Shown here: piece after piece, positions 51,794 to 61,788 of the stretch
Numbering within the stretch: position 1 is the first letter of the stretch
Layout of the letters: every line of letters begins with the position of its first letter
DNA from: Natronomonas salsuginis
Lineage (GTDB): Archaea; Halobacteriota; Halobacteria; Halobacteriales; Haloarculaceae
Assembly (NCBI RefSeq): GCF_005239135.1
Contig: NZ_QKNX01000006.1
Coordinates: forward strand, 1 to 64,000
Reading direction: 5' to 3'
Length of the DNA stretch: 64,000 bases
The notes under the pieces: model-generated
The model's input: the letters and a program-made list of their open reading frames with translations, nothing else
What the model was told of the DNA's origin: nothing
The model's database searches: none
Made by a program: the position numbers and the translations under genes

Positions 51794-54301
51794 TCACTCC
51801 GCGACGGCGCCAGCGTTCGCTTGGGCCTGCCACTCGCGAAGCCGATCCTCGGAGATCCCCTGCACCTCGGCGGCGACCGAGGCCACGTCGGCGTTCCGGA
51901 GGTCGTCGAGCGATTCGATCCCGGCCGCCGCAAGCTTCTCTGCGGTTTTCGCCCCGACGCCATCGAGGTCCTCGATCTCGGTGGCCGTCTGTCGCTCCCG
52001 GTACTCGGCGTAGTTGCAGATCGGACAGCCGAGTTCCCACGGATCGTCGTCGTCCTCGCCGTCGGTGACGAGCAGATGCGGCAGCCCGTGCTCGTCGCAG
52101 CTCTCGTCGGTCACCTCGATCTCGCCGCGTCGCGGCAGCGGCAGCGAGTACTCGCACTCGGGATAGCGCGTACAGCCGACGAGCCGCGAGCCGTTCCGGA
52201 GCGTCTTGATCGCCAACTCGCCGCCGTGCTCGTCGCCACATTCGGGACACGCGCCGATGATCTCGTCCTCCGCCTCGTCGGCCTCGTCCGCCTTACACTG
52301 CGGACAGCCGTGTACGTACGTACTGCGCCCGGCGAGCATCTTCACCTGTTTGAGACCGTGCTCCTCGCAGGTCTCGTCTATGACGGTCGGCTCGCCGTTG
52401 TTCGGGAGTGGCAGGGTGTACCGACAGTCCGGAAACCCGTCACAGCCGACGAAGTACGAGCCGCGCCGAGACCGACGGATGAGGAGGCTCTCGCCGCACT
52501 CCGGGCACGGGCCGAGTGTCCGATCCGCCTTCATCGACGTTCTGAGGTGTTCGCCGATCTCCTCTCTGGAGTCGTGGAGCTCCTGGAAGATCGCTTCGAG
52601 GATCTCTCTCGACTCGTCGGTGACCGCCTCGTACCCCTTCTCGCCGTCGGCGATCGCCTTCATGTCGGCCTCCAACTGCGCCGTCATCTCCTCGTCGACG
52701 ATCCGGTCGGCGAACTTCTCGGCGGCCTCGACGACCGCCATCGCGAGCTTCGTCGGCCGCGGCGGGTCGCCCTCGATGTAGCCGCGGTCATAGAGCTTCT
52801 CGATCGTGTGGTGTCGCGTCGACTTCGTTCCGAGCCCGCGGGACTCGAGCTCCTCGATGAGCCGCGATTGGCCGCGGCGGCGCGGCGGCTGGGTCTGCTT
52901 CGCCTCGATCCGAGCGTCGTCGATCCCGAGCAGCTCACCTTCCGCGACGTCGGGTAGGTGGTTCTCGGCGGTCGATCGGTACGGATACACCTCGTGGTAC
53001 CCCGGTTCGACGAGTCGCTTGCCGTTGGCCTTCAGGAGACAGCCGTTGGCGTCGGCGACGACCTTCAGGTGCTCCCATTCGGCCGGCTCGGCGACGGTCG
53101 CGAAGAAGTGTCGCACGACGAGCTCGAAGATCTCCCACTCGTCCTCCGAGAGATCCTCCTTCGAAGGAATCTCGCCCGTCGGGTGGATCGGCGGGTGGTC
53201 CGTCGTCTCCTCGTCGCCCGCGGTCGGCTCGATTGCCTCGGCCGTCAGCAGCGATTCGGCGTCCTCGCCGAACAGGTAGTGCTGGGTGAACGCCGAGAGG
53301 AGTTCCTCGGGATCGAGATCGTCCGGGTAGACCGTGTTGTCCGTCCGCGGGTAGGTGATGTAGCCCGCGGTGTACAGCTCCTCGGCGACGCTCATCGCCT
53401 TCTGGGCCGACATCCCGAGCGAGCTGGCCGCGCTGATGTACTGGGTCGTGTTGAACGGGTTTGGCGGCTCGTCGGTCCGGCTGCGGCGACGAACCGACTC
53501 GACGATCGCGTCCCTGGCCCCCCGCAACTGCTCGAACGCCTCCGTCGCGTCGGCCTCGTTCCAGACGCGCTCGGCCTCGTTGCCGTCCTCGTCCTCGTAG
53601 AAGTACTGGGCCTCGAAGCCGACGTCGTCCTTTTGCAGTTCGGCGAACAGCTCCCAGTAGTCCTCGGGGTCGAACGCCTGGATCTCCCGTTCGCGGTCGA
53701 CGATGAGCTTCAGCGTCGGCGACTGGACGCGGCCGACGGAGATGAAGTCCTCGCCCAACTGCTTCGCCGACAGCGAGAGAAACCGGGTGAGTGCGGCCCC
53801 CCAGAGCAGATCGATCACCTGTCTGGCCTCCCCCGCCGCCGCGAGGTCGAAATCCAGCTCGTCGGGGTTCGAGAACGCCTCTCTGACCTCGTTTTCGGTG
53901 ATCGAGGAGAACCGGACCCGGTCGATCGGTGCGTCGGTCTCCTCGCGGACGAGCTCGTAGGCCTCCTTGCCGATCAGCTCCCCCTCGCGGTCGTAGTCGG
54001 TGGCGATCGTGACCGTACTCGCGTCGGCGGCAAGCTGCTTGAGCGTCCGGACGATGTTCTCCTGGGTCGGCGTCTTCACTACGTCTGCGTCGACCAACTC
54101 GACAGGCTGGACGTCGCGCCAGTCGGCGTACTCCGGCGGGAAGTCGACGCCGACGACGTGCCCGGAGAGCCCGACACAGCGCGTGCCGCCCCAGCGGTAG
54201 ACGTTGACGCCGTTTTGGCGGTCGGTCGATGCGCTGTCGCCGGAGAGGATCTCCGCGATCCGGCGCGCCGCGTTGTCCTTTTCGGTGACGATGAGTTCCA
54301 C
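51794..54301 (-). CDS. topA: DNA topoisomerase I (type IA)
   Basis: An 835-residue type IA topoisomerase that relaxes negative supercoils. TOPRIM domain at the start (ELIVTEKDNAARRIAEILSG, then VTIATDYDREGELIGKEAYE), catalytic tyrosine in AGYITYPRTDNTVYPDDLD, then C-terminal zinc ribbons (GPCPECGESLLIRRSRRGS, in part; CPECGDEHGG; GCPICNYAEY) and a final helix-hairpin-helix (LDGVGAKTAEKLAAAGIESL). ATG at 54301 with a minus-strand TATA 30 bases upstream. Confidence 0.97.
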   Translation of the reverse strand: MELIVTEKDNAARRIAEILSGDSASTDRQNGVNVYRWGGTRCVGLSGHVVGVDFPPEYADWRDVQPVELVDADVVKTPTQENIVRTLKQLAADASTVTIATDYDREGELIGKEAYELVREETDAPIDRVRFSSITENEVREAFSNPDELDFDLAAAGEARQVIDLLWGAALTRFLSLSAKQLGEDFISVGRVQSPTLKLIVDREREIQAFDPEDYWELFAELQKDDVGFEAQYFYEDEDGNEAERVWNEADATEAFEQLRGARDAIVESVRRRSRTDEPPNPFNTTQYISAASSLGMSAQKAMSVAEELYTAGYITYPRTDNTVYPDDLDPEELLSAFTQHYLFGEDAESLLTAEAIEPTAGDEETTDHPPIHPTGEIPSKEDLSEDEWEIFELVVRHFFATVAEPAEWEHLKVVADANGCLLKANGKRLVEPGYHEVYPYRSTAENHLPDVAEGELLGIDDARIEAKQTQPPRRRGQSRLIEELESRGLGTKSTRHHTIEKLYDRGYIEGDPPRPTKLAMAVVEAAEKFADRIVDEEMTAQLEADMKAIADGEKGYEAVTDESREILEAIFQELHDSREEIGEHLRTSMKADRTLGPCPECGESLLIRRSRRGSYFVGCDGFPDCRYTLPLPNNGEPTVIDETCEEHGLKQVKMLAGRSTYVHGCPQCKADEADEAEDEIIGACPECGDEHGGELAIKTLRNGSRLVGCTRYPECEYSLPLPRRGEIEVTDESCDEHGLPHLLVTDGEDDDDPWELGCPICNYAEYRERQTATEIEDLDGVGAKTAEKLAAAGIESLDDLRNADVASVAAEVQGISEDRLREWQAQANAGAVAE

Positions 54302-54329
54302 AATCGGCTCGGAGTACGCCGACTCCGGG

Positions 54330-54336
54330 TTTTAAC
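54330..54336 (-). promoter_or_regulatory. TATA/BRE of topA
   Basis: Minus-strand CGAAAGGTTAAAA, about 30 bases before the topA ATG, gives a leaderless start. Confidence 0.65.
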
Positions 54337-54444
54337 CTTTCGTCGAAAACGTGTTCAAACCAGAGTACGGCGCGCCTACGGGCGTTCGAGCCCGCGTGCG
54401 CCTCTTCGCGAAGCGCGGGGAGGGTGGAGGTGGCGCGACCGGAC

Positions 54445-55935
54445 CTACTCCTCCAGCCGCTCGCGGAGCAGTTCGTTGACCGTTCCCGGGTCGGCCGAGC
54501 CGCCCGTCTTCGCCATCACCTGTCCGACGAGGAAGTTCAGCGCGCCGCCCTCGCCCGAGTGGTAGTCCTCGACCGCGTCCGGGTTCTCCTCGATCGCCTC
54601 CTCGACCGCGGCGGCGACCGCGTCGTCGTCCGTCTTGCCGAGTCCCTCGGCGTCGACGATCTCGTCGGGCGCGAGCCCGTCGTCGAGCATCCGCCGAAGG
54701 ACGATCTCCTCGGCGTTTTTCACCGTGATCTCGTCGGTGTCGACCAGCTCGACGAGCCGCGTGAACTCGTCGAGTCGCTCGGCGACGTCTGTGATCGCCA
54801 TGTCGCGGTAGTGGAGCTCGCCGAGCAGGTTGTCTGCGACCCAGGTCGCCGCCAGCTCCGGATCGAACCGCTCGGTGATGCGCTCGTAGAAGTCCGCGAC
54901 CTGTTTGGTCGAGGTGAGCTTCGCCGCCGCTTCGGCGTCGAGTCCGTACTCCTCGCGGAAGCGCTCGCGGCGGGCGTCAGGCAGCTCAGGAATGTCGATC
55001 TCCTCCTTCCAGCTCGACACCCGAAGCGGCGGTAGATCGGCCTCCCGGAAGTACCGGTAATCCTTCTCGGCCTCCTTCGAGCGCATCGAGACGGTGATCC
55101 CTCGCGACTCGTCCCAGTGGCGGGTCTCCTGTTCGACCTCGCGCCCTCGCCGAATGGCGTTCTTCTGTCGCGTCTCCTCGTAGGCGAGCGCCTTCTCCGC
55201 GCCCTTGTGGCTGGAGATGTTCTTCACCTCGGTTCGGTTCGCCGACTCGAGGGTTTCGCCGGGGATCGATCCGTCGTCGTCGATCGCCTCGGCGTCGACG
55301 ATCGAGAGGTTCGCGTCGACGCGGAGGCTGCCGTTTCGGGTCACGTCGAAGACGCCGAGGTATTCGAGCACTTCGGTGAGCTTCGCGAGGAAGGCGCGGG
55401 CCTCTGCGGCGCTCCGGAAGTCCGGTGCGGTGACGATCTCCATGAGCGGCGTGCCGGCGCGGTTGTAATCGATCAGCGTGTACTCGGCGGTGTCGATCGA
55501 GCCGCCGGCGTGCGAGAGGCTGCCCGGATCCTCCTCTAGGTGTGCGCGCTCGATCTCGACGGTCCGGCGCTCGCCGTCGACGCCGAACTCGATCGAGCCG
55601 CCGTCGCAGATCGGCGCGTCGTACTGGGTGATCTGGAAGTTCTTCGGCAGGTCGGGGTAGTAGTAGTTCTTCCGGTGAAAGCGGGTCTCCTCGGGGATCG
55701 CCGAGCCGAGCGCCTTGCCGACCTTGACGGCCGCCTCGACGGCTCCCTCGTTGAGCACCGGCAGCGCACCCGGGAGGCCCAGACAGACGGGGCAGGTCCG
55801 GGTGTTGGGCTCCTCGTCGTCGTCGGCCTGGGTCGAACAGCCGCAGAATATCTTCGTCGCCGTTTCGAGCTGGACGTGGACCTCGAGCCCGATGACGGCC
55901 GCGAGGTCACGCTGCTCGGCGGTCTGTGCGGTCAT
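54445..55935 (-). CDS. gatB: Aspartyl/glutamyl-tRNA(Asn/Gln) amidotransferase subunit B
   Basis: A 496-residue tRNA-binding kinase-like subunit that activates mischarged Asp-tRNA(Asn) or Glu-tRNA(Gln) for amidation. Signatures: GLEVHVQLETATKIFCGCST, CPVCLGLPGALPVLNEGAVE, DYNRAGTPLMEIVTAPDFRS and the C-terminal YqeY-like domain ending GSADPGTVNELLRERLEE. GatA and GatC are not nearby. Confidence 0.96.
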   Translation of the reverse strand: MTAQTAEQRDLAAVIGLEVHVQLETATKIFCGCSTQADDDEEPNTRTCPVCLGLPGALPVLNEGAVEAAVKVGKALGSAIPEETRFHRKNYYYPDLPKNFQITQYDAPICDGGSIEFGVDGERRTVEIERAHLEEDPGSLSHAGGSIDTAEYTLIDYNRAGTPLMEIVTAPDFRSAAEARAFLAKLTEVLEYLGVFDVTRNGSLRVDANLSIVDAEAIDDDGSIPGETLESANRTEVKNISSHKGAEKALAYEETRQKNAIRRGREVEQETRHWDESRGITVSMRSKEAEKDYRYFREADLPPLRVSSWKEEIDIPELPDARRERFREEYGLDAEAAAKLTSTKQVADFYERITERFDPELAATWVADNLLGELHYRDMAITDVAERLDEFTRLVELVDTDEITVKNAEEIVLRRMLDDGLAPDEIVDAEGLGKTDDDAVAAAVEEAIEENPDAVEDYHSGEGGALNFLVGQVMAKTGGSADPGTVNELLRERLEE

Positions 55936-56043
55936 TGATACGGCTTTTCGCGCGCCCGCTTATATGGATTATCGTCCTCGTTCGCGACGAAGACGCCCTC
56001 TCCGACTCGCCCGCGCCGACCGGTCCGTGGTGGGTCTCGCCTG

Positions 56044-56496
56044 TCAGTTCTTTACTACCAGCCTGCCGTCCCTGCTAGCGGTGAACACCGATGGCTCGCC
56101 GCGCCACTCGACGTCGAGTCGGTGTCGCGAGAGGAACGGGGCGAGCGTCGCCGTCGACACGACCCCGCGGTACGTTTCGCCCTCGACGACGAGGTGGCCG
56201 ACTCCCGCCGCGCGCATTCGCTCGGCGGCCTCGACGAGCGTCGCGTCCGGAGACACCGTGACGGGCGGCGACGACATGATCGCTCGGGCGGTCGGGTGGT
56301 GTTCGGTCTCGGTCACCGTCACCATGGCGACGACGTCCGACGCGGTGACGATCCCGGCGATCGATTCGTTCTCCTCGACGACGACTGCGGACACGTCGGG
56401 GTCGCACAGCGCCTCCGCGACGTCTGAGACCGGCGTCTCTGGTCGAACGGTCGGCGCGAACTCGGGCTGTAGGTCGGCGATGTGTCGGTCGATCAT
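56044..56496 (-). CDS. CBS-domain protein
   Basis: A 150-residue protein with a tandem CBS pair (VSDVAEALCDPDVSAVVVEE, ARAIMSSPPVTVSPDATLVE, RMRAAGVGHLVVEGETYRG), an adenosine-nucleotide sensor module. The C-terminal stretch SRHRLDVEWRGEPSVFTASR adds a short unknown element. ATG at 56496; an upstream start at 56517 would contain the inverted repeat at 56500-56516 in its coding part. Confidence 0.87.
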   Translation of the reverse strand: MIDRHIADLQPEFAPTVRPETPVSDVAEALCDPDVSAVVVEENESIAGIVTASDVVAMVTVTETEHHPTARAIMSSPPVTVSPDATLVEAAERMRAAGVGHLVVEGETYRGVVSTATLAPFLSRHRLDVEWRGEPSVFTASRDGRLVVKN

Positions 56497-56499
56497 CCT

Positions 56500-56516
56500 T
56501 GTTGTGTGTGACAACA
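56500..56516. promoter_or_regulatory. Inverted repeat before the CBS gene
   Basis: TGTTGT (56500-56505) and ACAACA (56511-56516) around a 5-base centre, just upstream of the ATG at 56496. A possible operator. The flanking 56520-56640 is unusually AT-rich. Confidence 0.35.
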
Positions 56517-56644
56517 CGTTACTACATAGTCTGTTTGGATGTATAGGTTATAATACCTAGTATTATTAGTTCTATATCACGAAAATCAGGGCTTTGTTTC
56601 TATTTTCTGGTATTATTCTGACGTATGGTGTCGAAATTGGCACT

Positions 56645-57424
56645 TCATTTCTCGGTGACGCTCCCGGCTCGCGATCCGTCCCATTCGATCCGCCCCTCGT
56701 GGTGGAGTTTGTCGAGGTGCGCTCGGACCGTCATCCCCGCGAGGTCCCGGACGCCCGCGAGGTCCTTCTCGTAGGCCGCGTCGAGGATCTCGGCCACCGA
56801 TCGATTCCCGGCCTCGACGGCCGCCAGCACCCGGACTTCGCGGTCGAGGCGGTGTCGAATGAGCCGCTCGCAGGTCGCCCCCGGTGCGTCGATAACCGGT
56901 CCGTGGGCCGGATAGAGCCGCTCGGAGGCCATCGCCCGAACGCGTCGGAGCGAGGTGAGGTACGCGCGCATGTCCCCCTCCGGCGCGCCCACGACGACGC
57001 TCCCCCCCGCGACGGCGAGATCGCCGACGAGAAGCGCATCTCCAGCCTCGAATGCGACGTGTTCGACCGCGTGTCCCGGCGTTTCGCGGACCCGGACCGC
57101 GCCGTCGCCGACGGGGATCTCGGTCCCCTCGCGGAACGTTCGGTCGGGTTCGACCCCCGTCGCGTCTTCGAACGCCGCCTCTCGACCGTACCGACACCAC
57201 ACCGTCGCGTCGGTGGCGTCGGCGGACGCCGCGACGCGCCCGACGTGATCGGTGTGGTGGTGCGTCACCGCGACGTGGGCTACCCGATCAAGTTCGGCGT
57301 CGATTCGCGCGTCGCTCGCCGCCGGATCGACGAGCAATGCGTCCTCGTGCCCGACGACGTGGGCCGCCGTCTGTCCGGTCGGTGCCCGCGTCGGCACGTC
57401 GACCGGGATCCGTTCGATTCGCAT
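56645..57424 (-). CDS. MBL-fold hydrolase with C-terminal winged-helix-like end (LACTB2-like)
   Basis: A 259-residue metallo-hydrolase with AVTHHHTDHVGRVAAS (HxHxDH), ETPGHAVEHVAFEAGDALLV (His ligand), VGDLAVAGG (Asp ligand) and YPAHGPVIDAPGA. The last about 60 residues (DREVRVLAAVEAGNRSVAEI, TVRAHLDKLHHEGRIEWDGS) form a winged-helix-like module, as in LACTB2-type RNA or thioester hydrolases. The substrate is unknown. Confidence 0.88.
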   Translation of the reverse strand: MRIERIPVDVPTRAPTGQTAAHVVGHEDALLVDPAASDARIDAELDRVAHVAVTHHHTDHVGRVAASADATDATVWCRYGREAAFEDATGVEPDRTFREGTEIPVGDGAVRVRETPGHAVEHVAFEAGDALLVGDLAVAGGSVVVGAPEGDMRAYLTSLRRVRAMASERLYPAHGPVIDAPGATCERLIRHRLDREVRVLAAVEAGNRSVAEILDAAYEKDLAGVRDLAGMTVRAHLDKLHHEGRIEWDGSRAGSVTEK

Positions 57425-57448
57425 ACCGGCGTCTCGACGCGCAGCGGT

Positions 57449-57655
57449 TTATTGCTTCGCCCACGACTCCGGCGCGACCCCCATCCGCCGCACCACGGGC
57501 GGGTACGCGATCGTCACCGCCAACACGAGCAGGAGTTCAACCGCAAAGCCCAGATCACCGAGAAGTTCGCGCACCGCGGCGAGGAGGACGAAGACGAGAA
57601 TCAAAAGCACCAGATAGTGCGGGAGCACGTTGAGGACGCGTTCGGTGTTTTCCAT
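57449..57655 (-). CDS. Small two-helix membrane protein, unknown
   Basis: A 68-residue protein with two hydrophobic helices (LPHYLVLLILVFVLLAAVRE and LGFAVELLLVLAVTIAYPPV). Last gene before RNase P RNA. No family recognised. Confidence 0.68.
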   Translation of the reverse strand: MENTERVLNVLPHYLVLLILVFVLLAAVRELLGDLGFAVELLLVLAVTIAYPPVVRRMGVAPESWAKQ

Positions 57656-57750
57656 ACCTGTTCCCCCGTTCCACGCGTCGAAAACGGTGCCGGTGGCCTC
57701 GTCGGCGACCGTCCCACCGAACGGCTTAAACCGCTGACCGGCCTACCGAC

Positions 57751-58166
57751 AGTCGGCAGAGGAAGCCCGGTCCCCGTGGGTCCGGCGGCGTCGCCGCCCG
57801 ACCTATGAGGAAAGTCCCCCCACCCTCCGGGCAGGTGACCGGGCGCAAGCCCGGGGCGGGAGACCGCCGGCACTGGAACAGAAACGGGACCACCCGCTCC
57901 GACCGATGAGGCGCGTCGGCCGTCGACACGGCCGACGGCGGTCGCGGGTATCGCTCGCGACCGCGCGAACCGACCCGAGAGGGAAGAGAGTTAACCCGCC
58001 GAGGGACGCGCGAGCGGCTTCGGCCGCGAGCCGACGAGCGGGAACGGATGGAACGGCGAATCCTCACCGGTGCAAGCCCGCCGCAACTGGTAGCCCGGAG
58101 ACGCGGCGGGCGCTCAGCCGAATGCCGGGTCGAAACAGAAGGGGGCTTACTCTCCTCAGCCGTCTC
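57751..58166 (+). ncRNA. rnpB: RNase P RNA (archaeal type A)
   Basis: The catalytic RNA that matures tRNA 5' ends. Conserved elements in order: GAGGAAAGTCC (5' strand of P4, near 57807), GGCACTGGAACAGAAAC, GAATGCCGGGTCGAAACAGA and GGGGGCTTAC (3' strand of P4, near 58141). The ends (AGTCGGC at 57751, GCCGTCT near 58159) can pair as P1. CTTAAA at 57725-57730 is a suitable promoter. End coordinates are approximate. Confidence 0.93.
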
Positions 58167-58190
58167 GAACCGAGAGCGGTGCGTCCGAAT

Positions 58191-59300
58191 CTACGCCTCG
58201 AATCCGTCTTCGAACCAGAACGTGCCGTTACGTTGGATGGTCTCGCCATCGATTTCGAGCCGCGAGGCCTCCGAGAGGTCGGAGATCAGATCGACGTGTA
58301 CCGCCGATTCGTTCCCCGACTCGCCGGCCGGCAGGTTCGAGTCGTAGGCGCGGCCGAGCGCGAGGTGGACGGTGTCGCCCATCTTCTCGTCGAACAGAAT
58401 GTTGTCGGTGAAGCGGTCGATGCTTCGGTTCATCCCGATTCCCAACTCGCCGAGCCGCCGCGCCCCCGGATCGGTGTCGAGGACCGCTTCGATGGCGTCT
58501 TCGCCCTGCTCGGCGTCGAACTCGACCACCTCGCCGTCCTCGAAGACGAGCCGAACGCCCCGGACGCGCCGGCCGTTGATCGTCATCGGCACGTCGAAGA
58601 AGACCTCGCCCCCCGTGTCGTACGGCGCGGTAAACACCTCGCCGGAGGGGAGGTTGTGCGAGTCGTAGGCGACCGATGCCGCGGAGTTGACCGCGATCCG
58701 GTCGGCGATCGACATCGTCAGATCGGTCCGCGGCTGGTCGTCGCGCTCTTTGACGATCCGGACGGTGTCGCCCCCGTCGAGTCTCGTCTTCACCCGCGCC
58801 ATCTCCTCGGCCAGCGTCTCCCAGTCGGACAGCACCGCGTCGTACACGAACTCCTGATACTCCTCGTAGGCCATCCCGGCCTGCTGGGCGAGGCTTCGCG
58901 TCGGGTGGACCGTCGAGACCCAGTCCGTGTCCATCCGCGCCTCCCGGATCTCGCTGTGCGCGCGGCGATAGGCCGCTCGCGCGCCGGCGTCCACGTCCGC
59001 CGTCGCGGCCGTGTTTCGCCCGCCGCCCAGCCGGAGATACGCGTCGGCGTTTTCGAACAGTGCCAGCTCGCCCTCGCTCGCCTCGAACACGCCGTCGTGG
59101 GCGCAGAGGTACGCTCTCGTCACTTCGTCGGATCCGTACGTGACCATGAGGTTCGCCCCGATCCCCCCCAGTCGCTCGGCGACGGCGACCGCGAGGTCGT
59201 GTGCCCCTTCGGCCACGTCGACGACGACGTCGTCGCCCGGTTCGATCCGCGCACTCCACCCGACCAGCACGTCGGCGTGCTCGCGTACTCGTTCGTCCAT
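58191..59300 (-). CDS. M29-type (thermophilic) aminopeptidase
   Basis: A 369-residue metallo-aminopeptidase of the M29 clan. Conserved elements: NLPSGEVFTAPYDTGGEVFF (metal Glu region), LGELGIGMNRSIDRFTDNIL, FDEKMGDTVHLALGRAYDSN and the late HVDLISDLSEASRLEIDGET. It removes N-terminal residues from peptides using two divalent metals. ATG at 59300. A relative of the protein at 61789. Confidence 0.9.
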   Translation of the reverse strand: MDERVREHADVLVGWSARIEPGDDVVVDVAEGAHDLAVAVAERLGGIGANLMVTYGSDEVTRAYLCAHDGVFEASEGELALFENADAYLRLGGGRNTAATADVDAGARAAYRRAHSEIREARMDTDWVSTVHPTRSLAQQAGMAYEEYQEFVYDAVLSDWETLAEEMARVKTRLDGGDTVRIVKERDDQPRTDLTMSIADRIAVNSAASVAYDSHNLPSGEVFTAPYDTGGEVFFDVPMTINGRRVRGVRLVFEDGEVVEFDAEQGEDAIEAVLDTDPGARRLGELGIGMNRSIDRFTDNILFDEKMGDTVHLALGRAYDSNLPAGESGNESAVHVDLISDLSEASRLEIDGETIQRNGTFWFEDGFEA

Positions 59301-59364
59301 GCCGAGCGTTCGCGGCAGAGAGGTATATAAATGCGTGACCGCTGCGCGCCCGCGACCGCTCCGT

Positions 59365-60127
59365 CGTCCATCTCGCGGAACTCGAAGCGCGCGCCGCCCT
59401 CGGCGCTCCCGGCGAGCGAGACGGACAGCTCGTGCACCTGGGCGATCCGGCTGACGATCGTGAGCCCCACGCCGCTACCGCCGTATCCCGTCGAGTAGCC
59501 CTGTTCGAACACCTGCTCGCGGTCCTCGGGCGAGATCCTCCTGGCCACCGCCTTCTCGGTACAGTTCGAGGTGTCCGCTCGCGATCGGAATCGGATTGCG
59601 AAGATCGTGTGACACCATGCTCGAGAGCTGATCGAGACGTTCGTTTTGCCGCTTCAGCTCCGTCTCACGGTCGCGCAACTCCTGTTCGTGTTCGATCTGG
59701 TCGAAGGCCGAGACGAGATGGCCGTGAGCTCTTCGACGCGCTCTTGCAGCTCCCGTTCGGCTCGATACTGGGCGACGGCGTTTCGACCCCGCGTGGCCAG
59801 CCGATCGTACTGGGACGCGCCGCGCTTTTGCAGATAGTCCGTCACGCCCGCAGAGATCGCCTCGCTGGCGATCCGCCCGGAGCCCTCCCCGGTAAAGAAG
59901 ATGAACGGAAGCTCGGGATACTTGCCGCGAACGGTCCGCAGAAAATCGAGCCCGGTTCGTTCGGGCAACTCGTAGTCGCTGACGACGCAGTGGATCGGTC
60001 CGGTGTCGAGCGTGTCCAGTGCGTCGTCGACCCGCGTCGTCGTCAGCACGGTCGCGGACGGGAGCTTGCGCTCCAAGAACATCGCAGTGAGATCGAGAAA
60101 ATCGGCGTCGTCATCGACGCAGGTGAG
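59365..60127 (-). pseudogene. Decayed response-regulator/histidine-kinase hybrid
   Basis: Three blocks of a haloarchaeal sensor kinase lie in three frames. First a receiver domain (CVDDDADFLDLTAMFLE, then HCVVSDYELPERTGLDFLRT), which lacks any ATG and starts after a stop. Then a HisKA part with SSMVSHDLRNPIPIASGHLE (phospho-His box) in another frame. Then the end of an HATPase domain (GYSTGYGGSGVGLTIVSRIA) in a third. The N-box between H-box and G-box is deleted. Not functional as a kinase. Confidence 0.85.
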
Positions 60128-60200
60128 GTTGATGCCTTACGTTGAACGCCGCGGTTAATACGCTTTGTCGAGTCGTTTTTAGGTCGCTTCGTCGGTCGTG

Positions 60201-60575
60201 TTACGACAGATCGATGTTCGCCGAGCTGTCGGTCCGGTCGAGCGTGATTTCGAGGACGCCGTTGTTGAACGACGCTGACGCCGAGTGCTCGTCGACGCGT
60301 CCCGGCAGTTGGATTCGCTCTTCGTACTCGCTCGTGGTCGTCGTGGCGGCGACAGTGACGTTCCGGCCGTCGCACTTGATTCGGAGGTCGTCTTTGTCGA
60401 CGCCCGGGAGGTCCGCGACGACGCGGATCTCGTCGTCGGTCTCGTACACCGAGACGTGGGCGTCGCCGCCGAAGCCGGCATCGGCCGCGTCGATGCCGCC
60501 CGCCATCCCCTCCATCATTCGCTCTATCTCGCTGAAGATGTCGTCGAACGGGTCGTCGCGGTCATCACGGCGCAT
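60201..60575 (-). CDS. hsp20: Hsp20/alpha-crystallin small heat shock protein
   Basis: A 124-residue holdase chaperone: an acidic N-terminus (RRDDRDDPFDDIFSEIERMM), then the alpha-crystallin core VVADLPGVDKDDLRIKCDGR and NNGVLEITLDRTDSS. The C-terminal I-x-I/V anchor of oligomeric sHsps is not visible. Confidence 0.93.
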   Translation of the reverse strand: MRRDDRDDPFDDIFSEIERMMEGMAGGIDAADAGFGGDAHVSVYETDDEIRVVADLPGVDKDDLRIKCDGRNVTVAATTTTSEYEERIQLPGRVDEHSASASFNNGVLEITLDRTDSSANIDLS

Positions 60576-60650
60576 TGTACACTCACCGGTAGGACGGAGG
60601 TCGTCAAAAGCCTTCTGTCGATGTCGGACGCTGCGGTTGCGCCGACCCCG

Positions 60651-61667
60651 TCAGAATCCGATCTCCATCGTCCCGTTCGTCCGCTCGATCGACTCGGCGG
60701 CGTCGGCCGTTCCGAGGACGGCCCGGATCGCGTCGACGTTCTCGGGGACGACGTCGGACTCCTGGTGGATGGCCTGAAACAGGTATAGATCCGAACCCTC
60801 CACCGACACCGATTCCGACCAGATGCAGTTCTCCCAGATGTCCGCCCGCGGGCGGCCGCGGTCCATCGCGAACTCCTTGAGCGCCCCCGCGCCGTCGATT
60901 CCCGCCCCTTCGGGGATCAGGAACGTACGCGTCTGCTCGTCGAGCAGTTCTCGAACCGCGTCGGCGTCCGGCGTCGATTCGAGCGTCACGTTCACCGAGT
61001 GGGTGTGCATGAGCGTCGCGGGCACCTTCAGCCCGAGCGTGTCGATGGCGAGATCCGGGAAGATCGTGTTCACGTCGGGGCCGTGGTGGGAGGGGAGGCT
61101 CACCGGGTTCGGCAGGATGTCGTTGATCGGGCCGCGGCCGGTCTGGGCGGGGTCGCCACCGCGCCGGACCAGCGTGACTCTGGCCTTTTCGACGCCGTAC
61201 TCCTCCTGCAACGGGGCGAGCAGCCGCGAGAGGCCGGTCGTGTTACAGGAGACGACGCGGACGTGATCCGCGCCGGTCGCCTCGTCGAAGTTCCCGCGGG
61301 CGTTGAACGAGACGTCGACGAGGTCGGCGTCCTCGCCGCCCTGGTACAGCGCGGGCGTGTCGTGCGCCTCGTAGAGCGATTTGTTGTCCGCGCCGATCCC
61401 AGACGGACAGGCGTCGACGACGATGTCTGCGGCCTCGACCATCTCCTCGACGGTGCCCGCGAGTTCCAGTCCGGCCTCGTCAAACAGGTCGATCCGATCC
61501 TCGATGGCCGCGTACAGCGGGTAGCCGTTCTCGATCGCCAGTTCGGCCTCGTGGTTCGGGCGCGTCTTCCCGACGCCGATCAGTTCCATGTCCGGTTGCA
61601 GCGCCACGGCGTCGGCGACCCGCTTGCCGATGGTCCCGTACCCGTTGACCGCGACCTGAATGCTCAT
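60651..61667 (-). CDS. gap: Type II glyceraldehyde-3-phosphate dehydrogenase
   Basis: A 338-residue archaeal phosphorylating GAPDH (type II). Rossmann start [20 protein letters not shown], active-site cysteine in [34 protein letters not shown], and C-terminal [23 protein letters not shown] 61667 chosen; the upstream reading frame adds non-homologous sequence. Works in gluconeogenesis or glycolysis. Confidence 0.96.
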   Translation of the reverse strand: MSIQVAVNGYGTIGKRVADAVALQPDMELIGVGKTRPNHEAELAIENGYPLYAAIEDRIDLFDEAGLELAGTVEEMVEAADIVVDACPSGIGADNKSLYEAHDTPALYQGGEDADLVDVSFNARGNFDEATGADHVRVVSCNTTGLSRLLAPLQEEYGVEKARVTLVRRGGDPAQTGRGPINDILPNPVSLPSHHGPDVNTIFPDLAIDTLGLKVPATLMHTHSVNVTLESTPDADAVRELLDEQTRTFLIPEGAGIDGAGALKEFAMDRGRPRADIWENCIWSESVSVEGSDLYLFQAIHQESDVVPENVDAIRAVLGTADAAESIERTNGTMEIGF

Positions 61668-61788
61668 GTGCGTGGGTGGTCGGCCCATCGGAATAACCGT
61701 TTCTCTCCCCAGCCGTCGGGATTGCGGCCGATCGGACAGACGAGACCGGACAGGAACGGCTTTCCGGTCGCCGACCCAACCGCCGATT

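Noticed and set aside
57906-59330. Long plus-strand open frame across RNase P RNA and the M29 gene
   Set aside because: It overlaps a structured RNA and the opposite strand of a clear aminopeptidase; composition is a high-GC shadow with no recognisable domain.
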